NCBI GenBank assembly: GCA_934645175.1
Contig: CAKUDE010000011.1
Coordinates: forward strand, 1 to 60,027
Length of the DNA: 60,027 nucleotides
Source: an uncultured Oscillospiraceae bacterium
Lineage (GTDB): Bacteria; Bacillota; Clostridia; Oscillospirales; Oscillospiraceae
Direction of reading: 5' to 3'
The position numbers and the translations under genes were made by a program. Shown in pieces: positions 38,234 through 45,598 of the stretch. Under the pieces are notes generated by a model. The model was not told the DNA's origin and ran no database searches. It worked only from the letters and a program-made list of their open reading frames with translations. The number at the start of each line of letters is the position of its first letter. Within the stretch, counting starts at the first letter, position 1.

Positions 38234-38752
38234 TTATTCCAGAATCTCGATCTGGCAGGCGCGCATGGCGCGCAACGCGGTGTCATGGCTCTGCGGGGTC
38301 ACGCCCGCGCACAGCCGTGCGTTGACCGCAATCGGCAGCTCCGGACAGAACGCACGCAGCAGCAGCGCGTTGGAAATCACACAGATGTCCGTGCAGACGC
38401 CCGCCAGCTCTACGGCACCGATCTCGCCCGCTTCGTACAAATTACGCACATATTCGCCGAGAAGCGTCGAGCCAAAGGTCGGCTTTTCGATGCAGACGCT
38501 CCCGGCTGGCAGCTCCAGTCCGTCGGCGGGCGCATGTCCCCAGCTCCCGCGCAGGCAGTGAGCCACCGGCAGAGCCCGGCCTTCCCGCGTAGCCAGATAG
38601 TTCTCCCCGTGGGAGTCGAGCGTATAGGCGACCCGCCCGGCCGTGCGCAGCCGCTCGTTGAGCGCAGGCAGCAGCGCCTGCGCCTCCTTCGTCCCGAGCG
38701 CACCGGTAACGAAGTCGTTCTGATAATCGATCACAATCAGTAAAGTGTCCAT
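38234..38752 (-). CDS. Isochorismatase-family cysteine hydrolase, nicotinamidase-like
   Basis: A 172-residue hydrolase with the triad Asp9 (VIDYQNDF), Lys90 (EKPTFGS) and Cys120 (ELAGVCTDICV). Asp46 and His48 (LDSHGENY) and His65 (VAHC) match the metal site of nicotinamidases (PncA), which deamidate nicotinamide for NAD salvage. This makes nicotinamidase the best guess; a different small-amide hydrolase remains possible. The ATG follows GGAGGG, and the frame upstream has no ribosome site. Confidence 0.85.
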   Translation of the reverse strand: MDTLLIVIDYQNDFVTGALGTKEAQALLPALNERLRTAGRVAYTLDSHGENYLATREGRALPVAHCLRGSWGHAPADGLELPAGSVCIEKPTFGSTLLGEYVRNLYEAGEIGAVELAGVCTDICVISNALLLRAFCPELPIAVNARLCAGVTPQSHDTALRAMRACQIEILE

Positions 38753-38865
38753 AGGATTCCCTCCGTCGGTTTTCCTTCGTTTTATTCTAAGCATAGCAAA
38801 CCCGAGGCAAAAATGCAAGCCCCACCGTGATTTTACAAAAAATCCGAAAAAACAGAAAAAAGCTA

Positions 38866-38894
38866 TTGACACCACCGCGGATGTTTGCTATAAT
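38866..38894 (+). promoter_or_regulatory. Promoter of tRNA-Thr
   Basis: TTGACA (38866-38871), 17 bases, TATAAT (38889-38894): a perfect consensus promoter 25 bases before the tRNA. Confidence 0.85.
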
Positions 38895-38919
38895 ATGCAA
38901 GCTGTCACAAGATAAATAT

Positions 38920-38995
<76 letters not shown>

Positions 38996-38996
38996 G

Positions 38997-39030
38997 AAAG
39001 AAGCCTTGGTTTTCAAGGCTTCTTTTTTTG
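38997..39030 (+). terminator. Terminator of tRNA-Thr
   Basis: AGAAGCCTTG/CAAGGCTTCT stem with a GTTTT loop and a run of seven T. The following 39031-39266 shows no gene that I can support. Confidence 0.9.
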
Positions 39031-39266
39031 CCTCGAAACGATCCCTCGCTCCGGAAAGCCGTTCAGCCACTGTTTTGCGGCAGCAAATTTCTCGCCAACC
39101 TATCCGTATTTCCTGCGAGTCAAAAAACACTCTGCAGGAGCAAGGCACATTTGCTGTTTTGATTATGAGGCGGATAACCGAAAAGAAACGCATATAATAG
39201 CATTGCCGGAGAAACGGCATTCTTTTGGGCGATTGACAAAGCCTTCCTGCCCAAAAGCCGTAAGTT

Positions 39267-39815
39267 TCACTTCGCCTCTCCGGTCGCCTCCGTTGACGCA
39301 GCAGGGCAGAGATCGAGATTCATGAAATCAAAATCAATCAGTTCTCCGTTGATCTTGAAAAAGCCGGGGAATGTACACAGCTTGCGGAAGCCGAGCTTTT
39401 CATACAACGCAATAGCGCGTTTGTTGTCACTACGCACTTCGAGATTCACCTGTTCTATCCCGGCTTCCTGCGCAAAATCAAGCACACCCTGTGCCAGTAC
39501 AGTTGCCGCGCCGCAGCCCCACCATGCTTTTTTCAGGCTGATGCCGAATTCTGCACGGTGGTACATACGCCCCGGCTTACGGTTGAGGCTGGCGGTACCG
39601 ATGATTTCCCCGTTTACTTTGGCAAACAACTGGATATGATCGTGCGACTTCGCCTGCATATCGAGATAGGATCTCTCGGCTTCTTCGTCAAGCGGTACGC
39701 CCTCCGAACCGAAGCTGAGGTTGTCTGTTTCTCCGCCAATGATCTTCAGATACTCCAATAATGCGGCGGCATCCTCTGCCTGCGCACGAACGATTTCAAA
39801 AAGTGTTTGTTCCAT
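39267..39815 (-). CDS. GNAT family N-acetyltransferase
   Basis: A 182-residue acetyltransferase of the RimL/SpeG-like class: EIIGTASLNRKPGRMYHRAEFGISLKKAWWGCGAAT contains the acetyl-CoA loop in variant form (W-G-C-G-A-A), followed by VNLEVRSDNKRAIALYEKLGFRKL. The substrate is unknown. The ATG follows GGAGGT. It marks the left edge of an accessory patch with lower GC. Confidence 0.85.
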   Translation of the reverse strand: MEQTLFEIVRAQAEDAAALLEYLKIIGGETDNLSFGSEGVPLDEEAERSYLDMQAKSHDHIQLFAKVNGEIIGTASLNRKPGRMYHRAEFGISLKKAWWGCGAATVLAQGVLDFAQEAGIEQVNLEVRSDNKRAIALYEKLGFRKLCTFPGFFKINGELIDFDFMNLDLCPAASTEATGEAK

Positions 39816-39843
39816 AGTTACCTCCAATATTCGAATTTGGCGA

Positions 39844-40278
39844 TTAAATCAGCGTAAACAAATATCCAACCACAGGCCCTGCGAATATCGCAAGGTATAT
39901 GAGCGTAATCCATGGCTGATAGTCCACATAGAACTCTTTGAAAGATAAACTCCACGGGTGTTTGATAAGCACCCAACCGAATACATCAAATATCATGCAG
40001 ACTCCCACCCATATTGCACCCGTAATCAAAGATTCGGTTAAAGTCGGCTCTGCAAGACTGCTCATATATAGCCAACCGAAGATTGAAAACAGAATGATAT
40101 TGTATAGTGGATGCCACGGCTTTGTTTTCTCATAGCCTTCGCCCATACTGTTCTCGTCCATCGGCTTCATTTTCAAAACATAAATATTAAATATGGTATG
40201 GAGAATGCCTATACACGTTACGATAGCATAGGACACCCAAAACCATAGCATCGACATTCCAAAGTTCTGCATATACAT
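39844..40278 (-). CDS. Four-helix membrane protein of unknown function
   Basis: A 144-residue protein with about four membrane helices (WFWVSYAIVTCIGILHTIFNIYVL, PLYNIILFSIFGWLYM, SLITGAIWVGVCMIFDVFGWVLI, PWITLIYLAIFAGPVVGYLF). I do not recognise the family. GGGAGA lies just upstream of two closely spaced ATGs (the second, MQNFG, is three residues in fact better spaced). GC is lower than in the core genes. Confidence 0.6.
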   Translation of the reverse strand: MYMQNFGMSMLWFWVSYAIVTCIGILHTIFNIYVLKMKPMDENSMGEGYEKTKPWHPLYNIILFSIFGWLYMSSLAEPTLTESLITGAIWVGVCMIFDVFGWVLIKHPWSLSFKEFYVDYQPWITLIYLAIFAGPVVGYLFTLI

Positions 40279-40292
40279 TTTCTCCCATCAAT

Positions 40293-40364
40293 TCAACTCA
40301 AAGTAGGCATTGGGGTAGTATGAAGCCTGTCAATATTTGCAATCGGTAATTCGTTCTGCCTCAT
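40293..40364 (-). pseudogene. N-terminal stub of a DUF3781-like gene
   Basis: With AGGAG before it, the ATG opens 23 codons reading NELPIANIDRLHTTPM before a stop. That is close to how DUF3781 proteins begin (N-x-L-x-x-N-I-D-x-L-H-T-T). The remaining body of the gene is missing, so this is a truncation remnant. Based on recall of the family N-terminus. Confidence 0.45.
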
Positions 40365-40404
40365 CGCATGGTTCTCCTGTGCCGTTGTTTCAAGCACCGA
40401 GTAG

Positions 40405-40719
40405 TCAGTTCCCTTGCGCTTTCTTTCCATCTACCTGCTGAATGTGAATCATTCCTTTTGCGTTGTGCGCTTCCACATGAACGAAATACACACCACCCTC
40501 GGATATACTCACGGTAAAATCTGTCGTTCCTTTGCCATTGCCTGCGTACAACAGTGCTCCGTCCGATTCCTTGATCTCCATGTAGATAGAGCCTTTTACG
40601 GTTTCAAATTGAACCGCAAGCGTATCACCCGCACAGAGTTCCATCGTGAACCGGTCGCTTCCGGTCATGCGGTCAATGTCCAATCGGTAGGAGCCTGCCT
40701 CTGCTGTGAAGTATGAGTA
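40405..40719 (-). pseudogene. C-terminal fragment of a putative secreted protein
   Basis: The frame is open from just after a stop at 40722 with no ATG. It reads YSYFTAEAGSYRLDIDRM, GDTLAVQFETVKGSIYMEI, and GGVYFVHVEAHNAKGMIHI: alternating strands of a beta-sandwich typical of the end of a secreted or lipoprotein domain. A TTG at 40683 could start a 92-residue product but has no ribosome site. I read it as a 5'-truncated remnant behind the C39-like peptidase gene. Confidence 0.45.
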
Positions 40720-40722
40720 TCA

Positions 40723-41340
40723 TCATGCGCTCCCTCTTTCTGACGCTAAGGATGTGATATAAATATTGTCAGGAAGCAGCGTTTCGGTTTTCCACACAGC
40801 TTCAAAATCGTCCGTTGTCAGTACCCGGTTGTATTGCGCACCCAATGCGTTGGCATTTTCCGCAAGAGAGTCCGCCAGATAAATGTACTGCTCGTCATAG
40901 CCGACAACGACAGCGTAGTGCGTATCTCCCGGAATCCGGATGAAAACAATGATTGGATTTCCCTCCGTCAGTCGCTGCTTCAAAGTGTCAACGCTCCCGC
41001 GATAAGCCTTTGCCTGATACCCATACTGCTCAAAAACATCCGCGATGCTGTTTGCCGGAGTAAAGCCAAACGGTCGTTTCAATTTTGGAAACAGTTCCTC
41101 TCCATCCGCTTCTTCCCCGAAGTACCGCAGGAGATAGGCAGCAGCATAGGCCGCACATTTCCCATCTGCCTGGTAGTCGATACGATTTTCTGAGCTTGTA
41201 CAGAAAAACTCCGGAGGATAATGAAAGGCTTTCACATCGTCTTTCGGCGGGCTTATGTACGCAAGAAAACTGATAGCCGCAGCAATGGACACGACGATTG
41301 CAACCATTGCGGCGGTCAAACATATTTTTCGTATCTGCAT
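40723..41340 (-). CDS. C39-like putative cysteine peptidase, membrane-anchored
   Basis: A 205-residue protein with an N-terminal membrane helix (ICLTAAMVAIVVSIAAAISFLAYI) and an extracellular papain-like domain: Cys in ADGKCAAYAAAYLLRYFG, His in GDTHYAVVVGYDE, and Asp in IYLADSL, matching the peptidase C39-like family. Role unknown, perhaps peptide processing. The start is the internal ATG at 41340; the frame upstream is open only because it reads through stubs of two other genes. The stub of a ferredoxin overlaps its start by about 25 bases. Confidence 0.65.
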   Translation of the reverse strand: MQIRKICLTAAMVAIVVSIAAAISFLAYISPPKDDVKAFHYPPEFFCTSSENRIDYQADGKCAAYAAAYLLRYFGEEADGEELFPKLKRPFGFTPANSIADVFEQYGYQAKAYRGSVDTLKQRLTEGNPIIVFIRIPGDTHYAVVVGYDEQYIYLADSLAENANALGAQYNRVLTTDDFEAVWKTETLLPDNIYITSLASERGSA

Positions 41341-41495
41341 TGTTCTTGTACCTGATCTCCCAGCAAAGTAATTGCCTTTTCGGGGCATAAGCTGATACAG
41401 CGGTAACACATCGTACATTGCTTTCCCGGAACTGCTCTGTGATCCCTGATCTCTATATTTTCCATCGGGCAATTCCTGCTGCACAGTCTGTTTCG
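41316..41495 (-). pseudogene. C-terminal stub of an EFR1-type ferredoxin protein
   Basis: In this frame the sequence reads CSRNCPMENI and then CTMCYRCISLCPEKAITLLG, a four-cysteine 4Fe-4S cluster motif as in the C-terminus of EFR1-family flavodoxin/ferredoxin proteins, and ends in a stop 24 bases inside the C39-like gene. The N-terminal flavodoxin part is absent and no start codon is available, so this is a truncation remnant. Confidence 0.6.
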
Positions 41496-41585
41496 TCAGG
41501 CAGCGATTCTTTCTGATGAAGTCACGCCGTTCAGAGTAAACGCCGGGTAATGCTTCGTCAGCCCCTGCACCTCCAGTACGTTCAT
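41496..41585 (-). pseudogene. N-terminal stub of an ABC transporter ATPase
   Basis: An ATG overlapping the AbrB-like gene stop (ATGA) opens MNVLEVQGLTKHYPAFTLNGV, the standard beginning of an ABC ATPase, then hits a stop after 29 codons, before the Walker A motif. It probably was the second gene of an AbrB-ABC operon that lost its body by deletion, joining it to the ferredoxin stub. Confidence 0.65.
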
Positions 41586-41815
41586 TTGTCATTTGCCTCC
41601 CCATCCTTGCCGGGCAGGCTGTTGAACACTGTCTTCAGCAGCGGGTTCAGCTTGTCCACGGTCTGCAACGCAATCCCTTTCTCCTTGTCTGCCATCAGCA
41701 CCAGCGTGTCCCCCGGCCGGAGGCCGAACATATCCCGCGCCTCCTTGGGAATGACAATCTGTCCTTTGGGGCCGATTTTCACGCTGCTCATATAATACCG
41801 TTCATCTTGGTTCAT
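41582..41815 (-). CDS. AbrB/SpoVT-type DNA-binding protein
   Basis: A 77-residue swapped-hairpin regulator: VKIGPKGQIVIPKEARDMFGLRPGDTLVLMADKEKGIAL is the AbrB/MazE signature. The tail (LNPLLKTVFNSLPGKDGEAN) is longer than in antitoxins and typical of regulators that precede ABC transporter genes. AAAGGAG lies eight bases before the ATG. It has a full promoter upstream; the ABC gene that it presumably regulated is only a stub. Confidence 0.85.
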   Translation of the reverse strand: MNQDERYYMSSVKIGPKGQIVIPKEARDMFGLRPGDTLVLMADKEKGIALQTVDKLNPLLKTVFNSLPGKDGEANDK

Positions 41816-41864
41816 GGGTTTGCTCCTTTCGGTTGGATTGGTATAACTTTTCTTACCTTTCTTA

Positions 41865-41893
41865 ATTGTAACACCAAAATCCGCAAATGTCAA
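41865..41893 (-). promoter_or_regulatory. Promoter of the AbrB-like gene
   Basis: TTGACA (41893-41888), 17 bases, TACAAT (41870-41865) on the minus strand. The following AAGAAAGGTAAGAAAAG stretch holds a direct repeat that may be an operator. Confidence 0.8.
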
Positions 41894-41913
41894 GAGTGAA
41901 CGAGGCGCAGCGT

Positions 41914-42311
41914 TCAGCTATGCTGTTTGCTGATCTTCCAAACAAGGTGCCATGCGATAAGAAGGCGGCGATGCAGAACCGGCAGAGAGCGGTGGCAATA
42001 TGGTATTGGGGTATTTCCCACAGCACGGCAACCGTGAAAGCCGCATTGGGAAGTCAAACAGAAAACGAGCAAAAACAGAGCCGATAACTCGCCTTCCCTA
42101 TTGCAGGGAGGATGGTTATCGGTTCTGCATCTCAGCGTCCGGCTCTTATCATATGAAAACAGCGTGAACTCGCCGTCCATCACATGAGTGTCATCGGCAA
42201 GTACAAATCGGTCTGCGGACAGAAGCGCTCTGTCTATTCCCGCATAGAAGGGGATGTCGAGAACTTTGACGACTCGGTCGTGTTTTCCGGCAGTACGACG
42301 ATTTTACCCAT
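41914..42311 (-). pseudogene. Frameshifted gene remnant of unknown family
   Basis: An ATG with GAGG upstream begins MGKIVVLPENTT and soon stops; one frame over, the reading continues RVVKVLDIPFYAGIDRALL, VLADDTHVMDGEFTLFSYDK. Together they look like one coding region broken by a frameshift about 12 codons in, decaying into a Leu/Cys-rich non-coding tail. The family is not recognised. This accounts for most of the 430-base space between the AbrB promoter and the DUF3795 gene. Confidence 0.4.
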
Positions 42312-42323
42312 CCTTGCCGCCTC

Positions 42324-42695
42324 TCAATTTGTTTCGTTCTGCTTCGCCTGACAGAGCCGGTTCAGATTTTCCAGCACGAACGGGCTGTTTACGGCGATGC
42401 GTCCCAGTATCACGCATCCATCCATCTGCCCGCAATCCGCGCAGGTATCCAGCTTCTTTTCCCGAACGCAGTTGTGCACGGGGCAGAGCTTGTCGCAGAA
42501 CGGCGTTTTGGCTCCGTCAATCCGGCAGCCGGTGCAGTTTATCATTTCCGGCGTGATCGGCACGCCGTTGAACTTTGTCCAGAGCACGGCAGTTTTTTCG
42601 CGCAGGGCGTTGTCGTTTGTAATCGTTGCAATTCTGGCGTCACAGGTTTCGTAGTCCAGTCCGCAGCAGCCGATCAGTTGATTTGTGTTTTTCAT
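42324..42695 (-). CDS. DUF3795 family cysteine-rich protein
   Basis: A 123-residue protein with about a dozen cysteines: LIGCCGLDYETCDARIAT at the start, INCTGCRIDGAKTPFCDKLCPVHNCV in the middle, and TCADCGQMDGC. This is the DUF3795 pattern, probably metal-binding; function unknown. GGAGG precedes the ATG. It follows the methyltransferase gene by 17 bases and is likely in one operon with it. Confidence 0.85.
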   Translation of the reverse strand: MKNTNQLIGCCGLDYETCDARIATITNDNALREKTAVLWTKFNGVPITPEMINCTGCRIDGAKTPFCDKLCPVHNCVREKKLDTCADCGQMDGCVILGRIAVNSPFVLENLNRLCQAKQNETN

Positions 42696-42712
42696 AGTTG
42701 CCTCCGTACAAT

Positions 42713-43621
42713 TCAATCCTTCCTGACAGCAAGGCAGTAATTGACATGCTCAAAGGCTTTCAGATCCGCCCCGGCCTTGTCGATTACATCCCTTTGAATA
42801 TCATCCGGTGTCAGCAGCTCGTAGATCAGAAACCCATGCTTCTCCAGCAGCGTTTCAAGCTCCGAATAGGAAAAGGCCGTTTTCATCGGTTCACCGCCTG
42901 CTTTTGCCATCAGAATGGTATTCTGCACACGCCTTTCGGGAGCCTCAAAGAAGTTCTCGTCCGGATAATCGAACACAAGCGTGCTGCCGTCCGCGCAAAG
43001 CGAGGACAGCGCAGAGAGCATCGTGTCGATTGCTTCTGCCGAAAGGTAGTAGGTCACGCCGAGCCATGAGAAAAAGGACTTTACGGACGGGTCGAAACCG
43101 GCTGCAATCAGCCGTTCCGTCAGGCTGTCCTTCGTGAAATCTACGGGGACAAAGGTGAGATTGTCAGGAACCGTCCAACCGGCGCGGGCGATCCGTTCCT
43201 TTTTGTCCGCCTGAGTCAGAGGGTGATCGACCTCGAATACCCGGTACTTCGATAAAAACTCCGTTTCTCGGAATGTAAAGGTATCCATGCCTGCACCGAG
43301 GATGACATATTGCTTTGTGCCGGTCAGGACAGCAGTTTTCAGAGCCCGCTCCGTATATGCTGCACGGCAGAGCGGCGACGGCGCAATATGGACATTCACA
43401 AGTCTGCGCAGCAGCTCCTTCGGTTCCTGCCTTGCGGGGTCGATCTCCGGTTCAAAGAACTGCGCTCCGCCGAGGATATAGCCCTGGACGGCAGTGTATT
43501 CTTCCTCCGTCATCAGGTTTTTAGCAAGATGATCCGCGAAAACAGGATGATCTTCGTTTTCTGCATGAAACGCCCGTCCGAACGAACTCATCAGGGCGGT
43601 AATACTGGCTTTGTTGTTCAT
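42713..43621 (-). CDS. Class I methyltransferase, LCM/PPM1-like family
   Basis: A 302-residue SAM-dependent methyltransferase of Pfam family PF04072 (leucine carboxyl methyltransferase-like): RAAYTERALKTAVLTGTKQYVILGAGMDTFTFRE contains motif I, followed by FEVDHPLTQADKKERIA and FFSWLGVTYYLS. Bacterial members methylate small molecules or act in secondary metabolism; the substrate here is unknown. GGAG lies nine bases before the chosen ATG. It sits directly behind a broken TetR gene that shares its promoter. Confidence 0.8.
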   Translation of the reverse strand: MNNKASITALMSSFGRAFHAENEDHPVFADHLAKNLMTEEEYTAVQGYILGGAQFFEPEIDPARQEPKELLRRLVNVHIAPSPLCRAAYTERALKTAVLTGTKQYVILGAGMDTFTFRETEFLSKYRVFEVDHPLTQADKKERIARAGWTVPDNLTFVPVDFTKDSLTERLIAAGFDPSVKSFFSWLGVTYYLSAEAIDTMLSALSSLCADGSTLVFDYPDENFFEAPERRVQNTILMAKAGGEPMKTAFSYSELETLLEKHGFLIYELLTPDDIQRDVIDKAGADLKAFEHVNYCLAVRKD

Positions 43622-43639
43622 CCCGTTGTTCTCCATCTT

Positions 43640-43813
43640 TTTCGATTGCAAAGCGGATATTATTCATTTCCAGCTCGTCAATCGTCGCAAAATGATACAT
43701 GACGGGCTGCGTGGAACCGTTCTTGCGTTGATATTTTCCGCGCCGGTTTCACGGGCAACCGCAAAGGCCGTATCAATAATCATCTCTCTTGTGACTTTTG
43801 CTTTTGCCGGCAT
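43640..43813 (-). pseudogene. TetR-family regulator with an internal deletion
   Basis: The ATG (RBS AAGGTG) opens KAKVTREMIIDTAFAVARE...INARTV, the first half of a TetR helix-turn-helix. The expected continuation QPVMYHFATIDELEM is present but in another frame, with about ten codons of the recognition helix region missing. The body of the protein is lost and the reading runs into the methyltransferase gene. Promoter and operator upstream are intact. Confidence 0.7.
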
Positions 43814-43844
43814 ATTCGCACCTTCAAGTATAATCGTCGTTATT

Positions 43845-43882
43845 TATAATTTGAATTATACATCAAAAGTTGGATTTGTCAA
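43845..43882 (-). promoter_or_regulatory. Promoter with overlapping palindromic operator
   Basis: TTGACA (43882-43877), 16 bases, TATAAT (43860-43855). The palindrome TATAATT-CA-AATTATA (43845-43860) covers the -10 box, as expected for the operator of the adjacent, now broken, TetR gene. With no functional repressor the methyltransferase may be constitutive. Confidence 0.7.
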
Positions 43883-43905
43883 GACGCTTTGGTAAGGTCG
43901 GAATA

Positions 43906-43942
43906 TAAAAACGCACCCACCCTTGCTTCTGAGGGTGGGTGC
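43906..43942 (-). terminator. Strong terminator, minus strand
   Basis: GCACCCACCCT/AGGGTGGGTGC stem of 11 pairs followed by GTTTTTAT on the minus strand. It blocks transcripts from the lgt side. Confidence 0.85.
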
Positions 43943-43987
43943 AGTTCAAAGACGCTTTTCCCGGTGATTTTATTTGCACCTAACCCG

Positions 43988-44100
43988 GTTGCGTCATTGC
44001 CATCGGTCATTGCGAAACTTGCATCGGCAGGTTGTGACCGCCTCCGGTAATCCCCCGCACCGGGTTGCCACACCGCTCCGCTTCCGCGGCAACGGCGTAT
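43988..44100. repeat. Degenerate REP-like sequences
   Basis: GCGTCATTGCCATCGGTCATTGCGAAAC and CCGGGTTGCCACACCGC contain the ends of the dispersed palindrome, partly rearranged. No gene is seen between the terminators at 43906 and 44106. Confidence 0.45.
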
Positions 44101-44105
44101 CTGAA

Positions 44106-44128
44106 GGGAGCCTTTCGGCTCCTTTTTT
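44106..44128 (+). terminator. Plus-strand terminator-like hairpin
   Basis: GGAGCC/GGCTCC stem with a TTTC loop and six T on the plus strand. No plus-strand gene ends here, so it may be a relic. Confidence 0.65.
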
Positions 44129-44141
44129 CAAGTCTCCGGGG

Positions 44142-44546
44142 TCATTCCGTCTCGGAGATGGTCTCCGCCGACTCTGCGGCAGGCGTCTGCGCCTCCGGCA
44201 CGGCCGCGTCCTCCTCCGGGCGGACGGTCAGTCCCTGCGAGCCCTGATATTCGCGCTTGGCCTGCGCGAGCGCTTCGCGCATTTCATTGATATACCGGAA
44301 CGATGATGTGACCTGCTCATACAAAGGCAGATACTCCGCCTCGTCCGGTTCCTCATCGGTAATATAATCCTTGTAGCAGATTTTGCCGAGGCGGGTATAC
44401 AGCCGGCGAATGCGCTCCTGCTCACGCAGAATGAGCATCTTCTGCTTGGACACAAAGGAATAGTATTTTGCCGCTTTTCCGGCGCTGCTGACGGCCTCGG
44501 CGGCCATCGTTTTAAAATCCTCAAAGGGCGTATTATTCTGCTGCAT
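44142..44546 (-). CDS. Small coiled-coil protein downstream of lgt
   Basis: A 133-residue, mostly helical, charged protein (FEDFKTMAAEAVSSAGKAAKYYSF, QKMLILREQERIRRLYTRLGKICYKDYI, SFRYINEMREALAQAKREY) with an Ala/Glu/Pro/Thr-rich tail. No signal peptide or membrane segment. The ATG follows AAGGAG within the end of lgt (14-base overlap), so it is co-translated with lgt. I do not recognise a family; similar short proteins follow lgt in related clostridia as hypothetical genes. Confidence 0.65.
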   Translation of the reverse strand: MQQNNTPFEDFKTMAAEAVSSAGKAAKYYSFVSKQKMLILREQERIRRLYTRLGKICYKDYITDEEPDEAEYLPLYEQVTSSFRYINEMREALAQAKREYQGSQGLTVRPEEDAAVPEAQTPAAESAETISETE

Positions 44547-45468
44547 TTTCGTTTTCTCCTTCCGCAGAGCTGCGATTAACAAGCATTTTGCTGCCGTCGG
44601 GTCGCCGGACAGCCAACACATAAACGATGATTCCCAGCGCAATCAGGCAGGAAAGGCCGCCGACCCACTGGCTGACACGCAGCGGCCCCAGATAGAGGCT
44701 ATCGGTGCGCATTCCCTCAATGATGGCGCGGCCGAGGCCGTACCACGCGATATAGCCGAGAAAGATCTCGCCGTCGAAGCGGCGTTTTTTCGACAGGAAG
44801 TGCAGCAGCACAAAACCGATCAGATTCCACACGGACTCATACAGGAACGTCGGCTGCACCTGAACGAAGCCGGCATAACCTCCCTCCTGCGCCTTTTGCA
44901 GCAGCAACGGGAGCTCCGTCGAGGTCGAGGGAACCCGGTCGGCCGCCACACGCATGGCAAACAGGCTGTCGGTATAACTTCCGAAGGCCTCACGGTTGAA
45001 GAAGTTGCCCCAGCGGCCGCAGATCTGGCCGATGAGCAGGCCGAAGCCGCAAAGGTCCAGAACCGGCAGCAATTCGCCGCGGCGCTTTTTGCTGCACAGG
45101 CAGTAAATGCACAGCGAAAGCGCTCCGCCGAGCACGCCGCCGTAGATGGCAAGCCCGCCGTCGCGAATCTTCAGGAAATCGTACCAGTTGTTATTCGGGC
45201 CGAAAAAGCGATCCCACTCAAACACAACATAGTACAGCCGCGCACCGAGGATCCCGCAAGGCAGACCGATGAGAATGACGTTGAGCAGCTCATCCTGAGA
45301 AATGCCAAACTGCCTGCAGCGGCGCATAGTGTAGATTGCCGCAAGCAGCACGCCGAAGGCGATGATGACGCCATACCATTTGATCTCGAATGAGCCGATG
45401 AAAAAGCCGTCCGAGGGATCGATCGTAATGCCGAGATGCGGGAAGCTGATGGAAGTACCGGAAAACAT
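44533..45468 (-). CDS. lgt: Prolipoprotein diacylglyceryl transferase
   Basis: Transfers diacylglycerol to the lipobox cysteine of prolipoproteins at the membrane. The Lgt signature GRWGNFFNREAFG is present, along with IRDGGLAIYGGVLGG, and seven predicted helices. The start is the ATG preceded by AAGGAGG; ten codons upstream is another in-frame ATG that lacks such a site. 311 residues, with a short charged tail. Confidence 0.96.
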   Translation of the reverse strand: MFSGTSISFPHLGITIDPSDGFFIGSFEIKWYGVIIAFGVLLAAIYTMRRCRQFGISQDELLNVILIGLPCGILGARLYYVVFEWDRFFGPNNNWYDFLKIRDGGLAIYGGVLGGALSLCIYCLCSKKRRGELLPVLDLCGFGLLIGQICGRWGNFFNREAFGSYTDSLFAMRVAADRVPSTSTELPLLLQKAQEGGYAGFVQVQPTFLYESVWNLIGFVLLHFLSKKRRFDGEIFLGYIAWYGLGRAIIEGMRTDSLYLGPLRVSQWVGGLSCLIALGIIVYVLAVRRPDGSKMLVNRSSAEGENENAAE

Positions 45469-45507
45469 CCGCTTCTCCTCCTTTTCAATAGAATACATCG
45501 CGGCTCT

Positions 45508-45576
45508 ATCATACCAGAACACGGCGGTCGTGTCAAGGAAAAAGGGCTTGTCTTTCCGCCCGGAATCCTGTAAAAT
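45508..45576. promoter_or_regulatory. Divergent promoters of lgt and prmA
   Basis: Minus strand: TTGACA (45536-45531), 17 bases, TATGAT (45513-45508) for lgt. Plus strand: TTGTCT (45548-45553), 17 bases, TAAAAT (45571-45576) for prmA. Confidence 0.75.
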
Positions 45577-45598
45577 AGGAGAAAAGGAGGGTGGGCGT

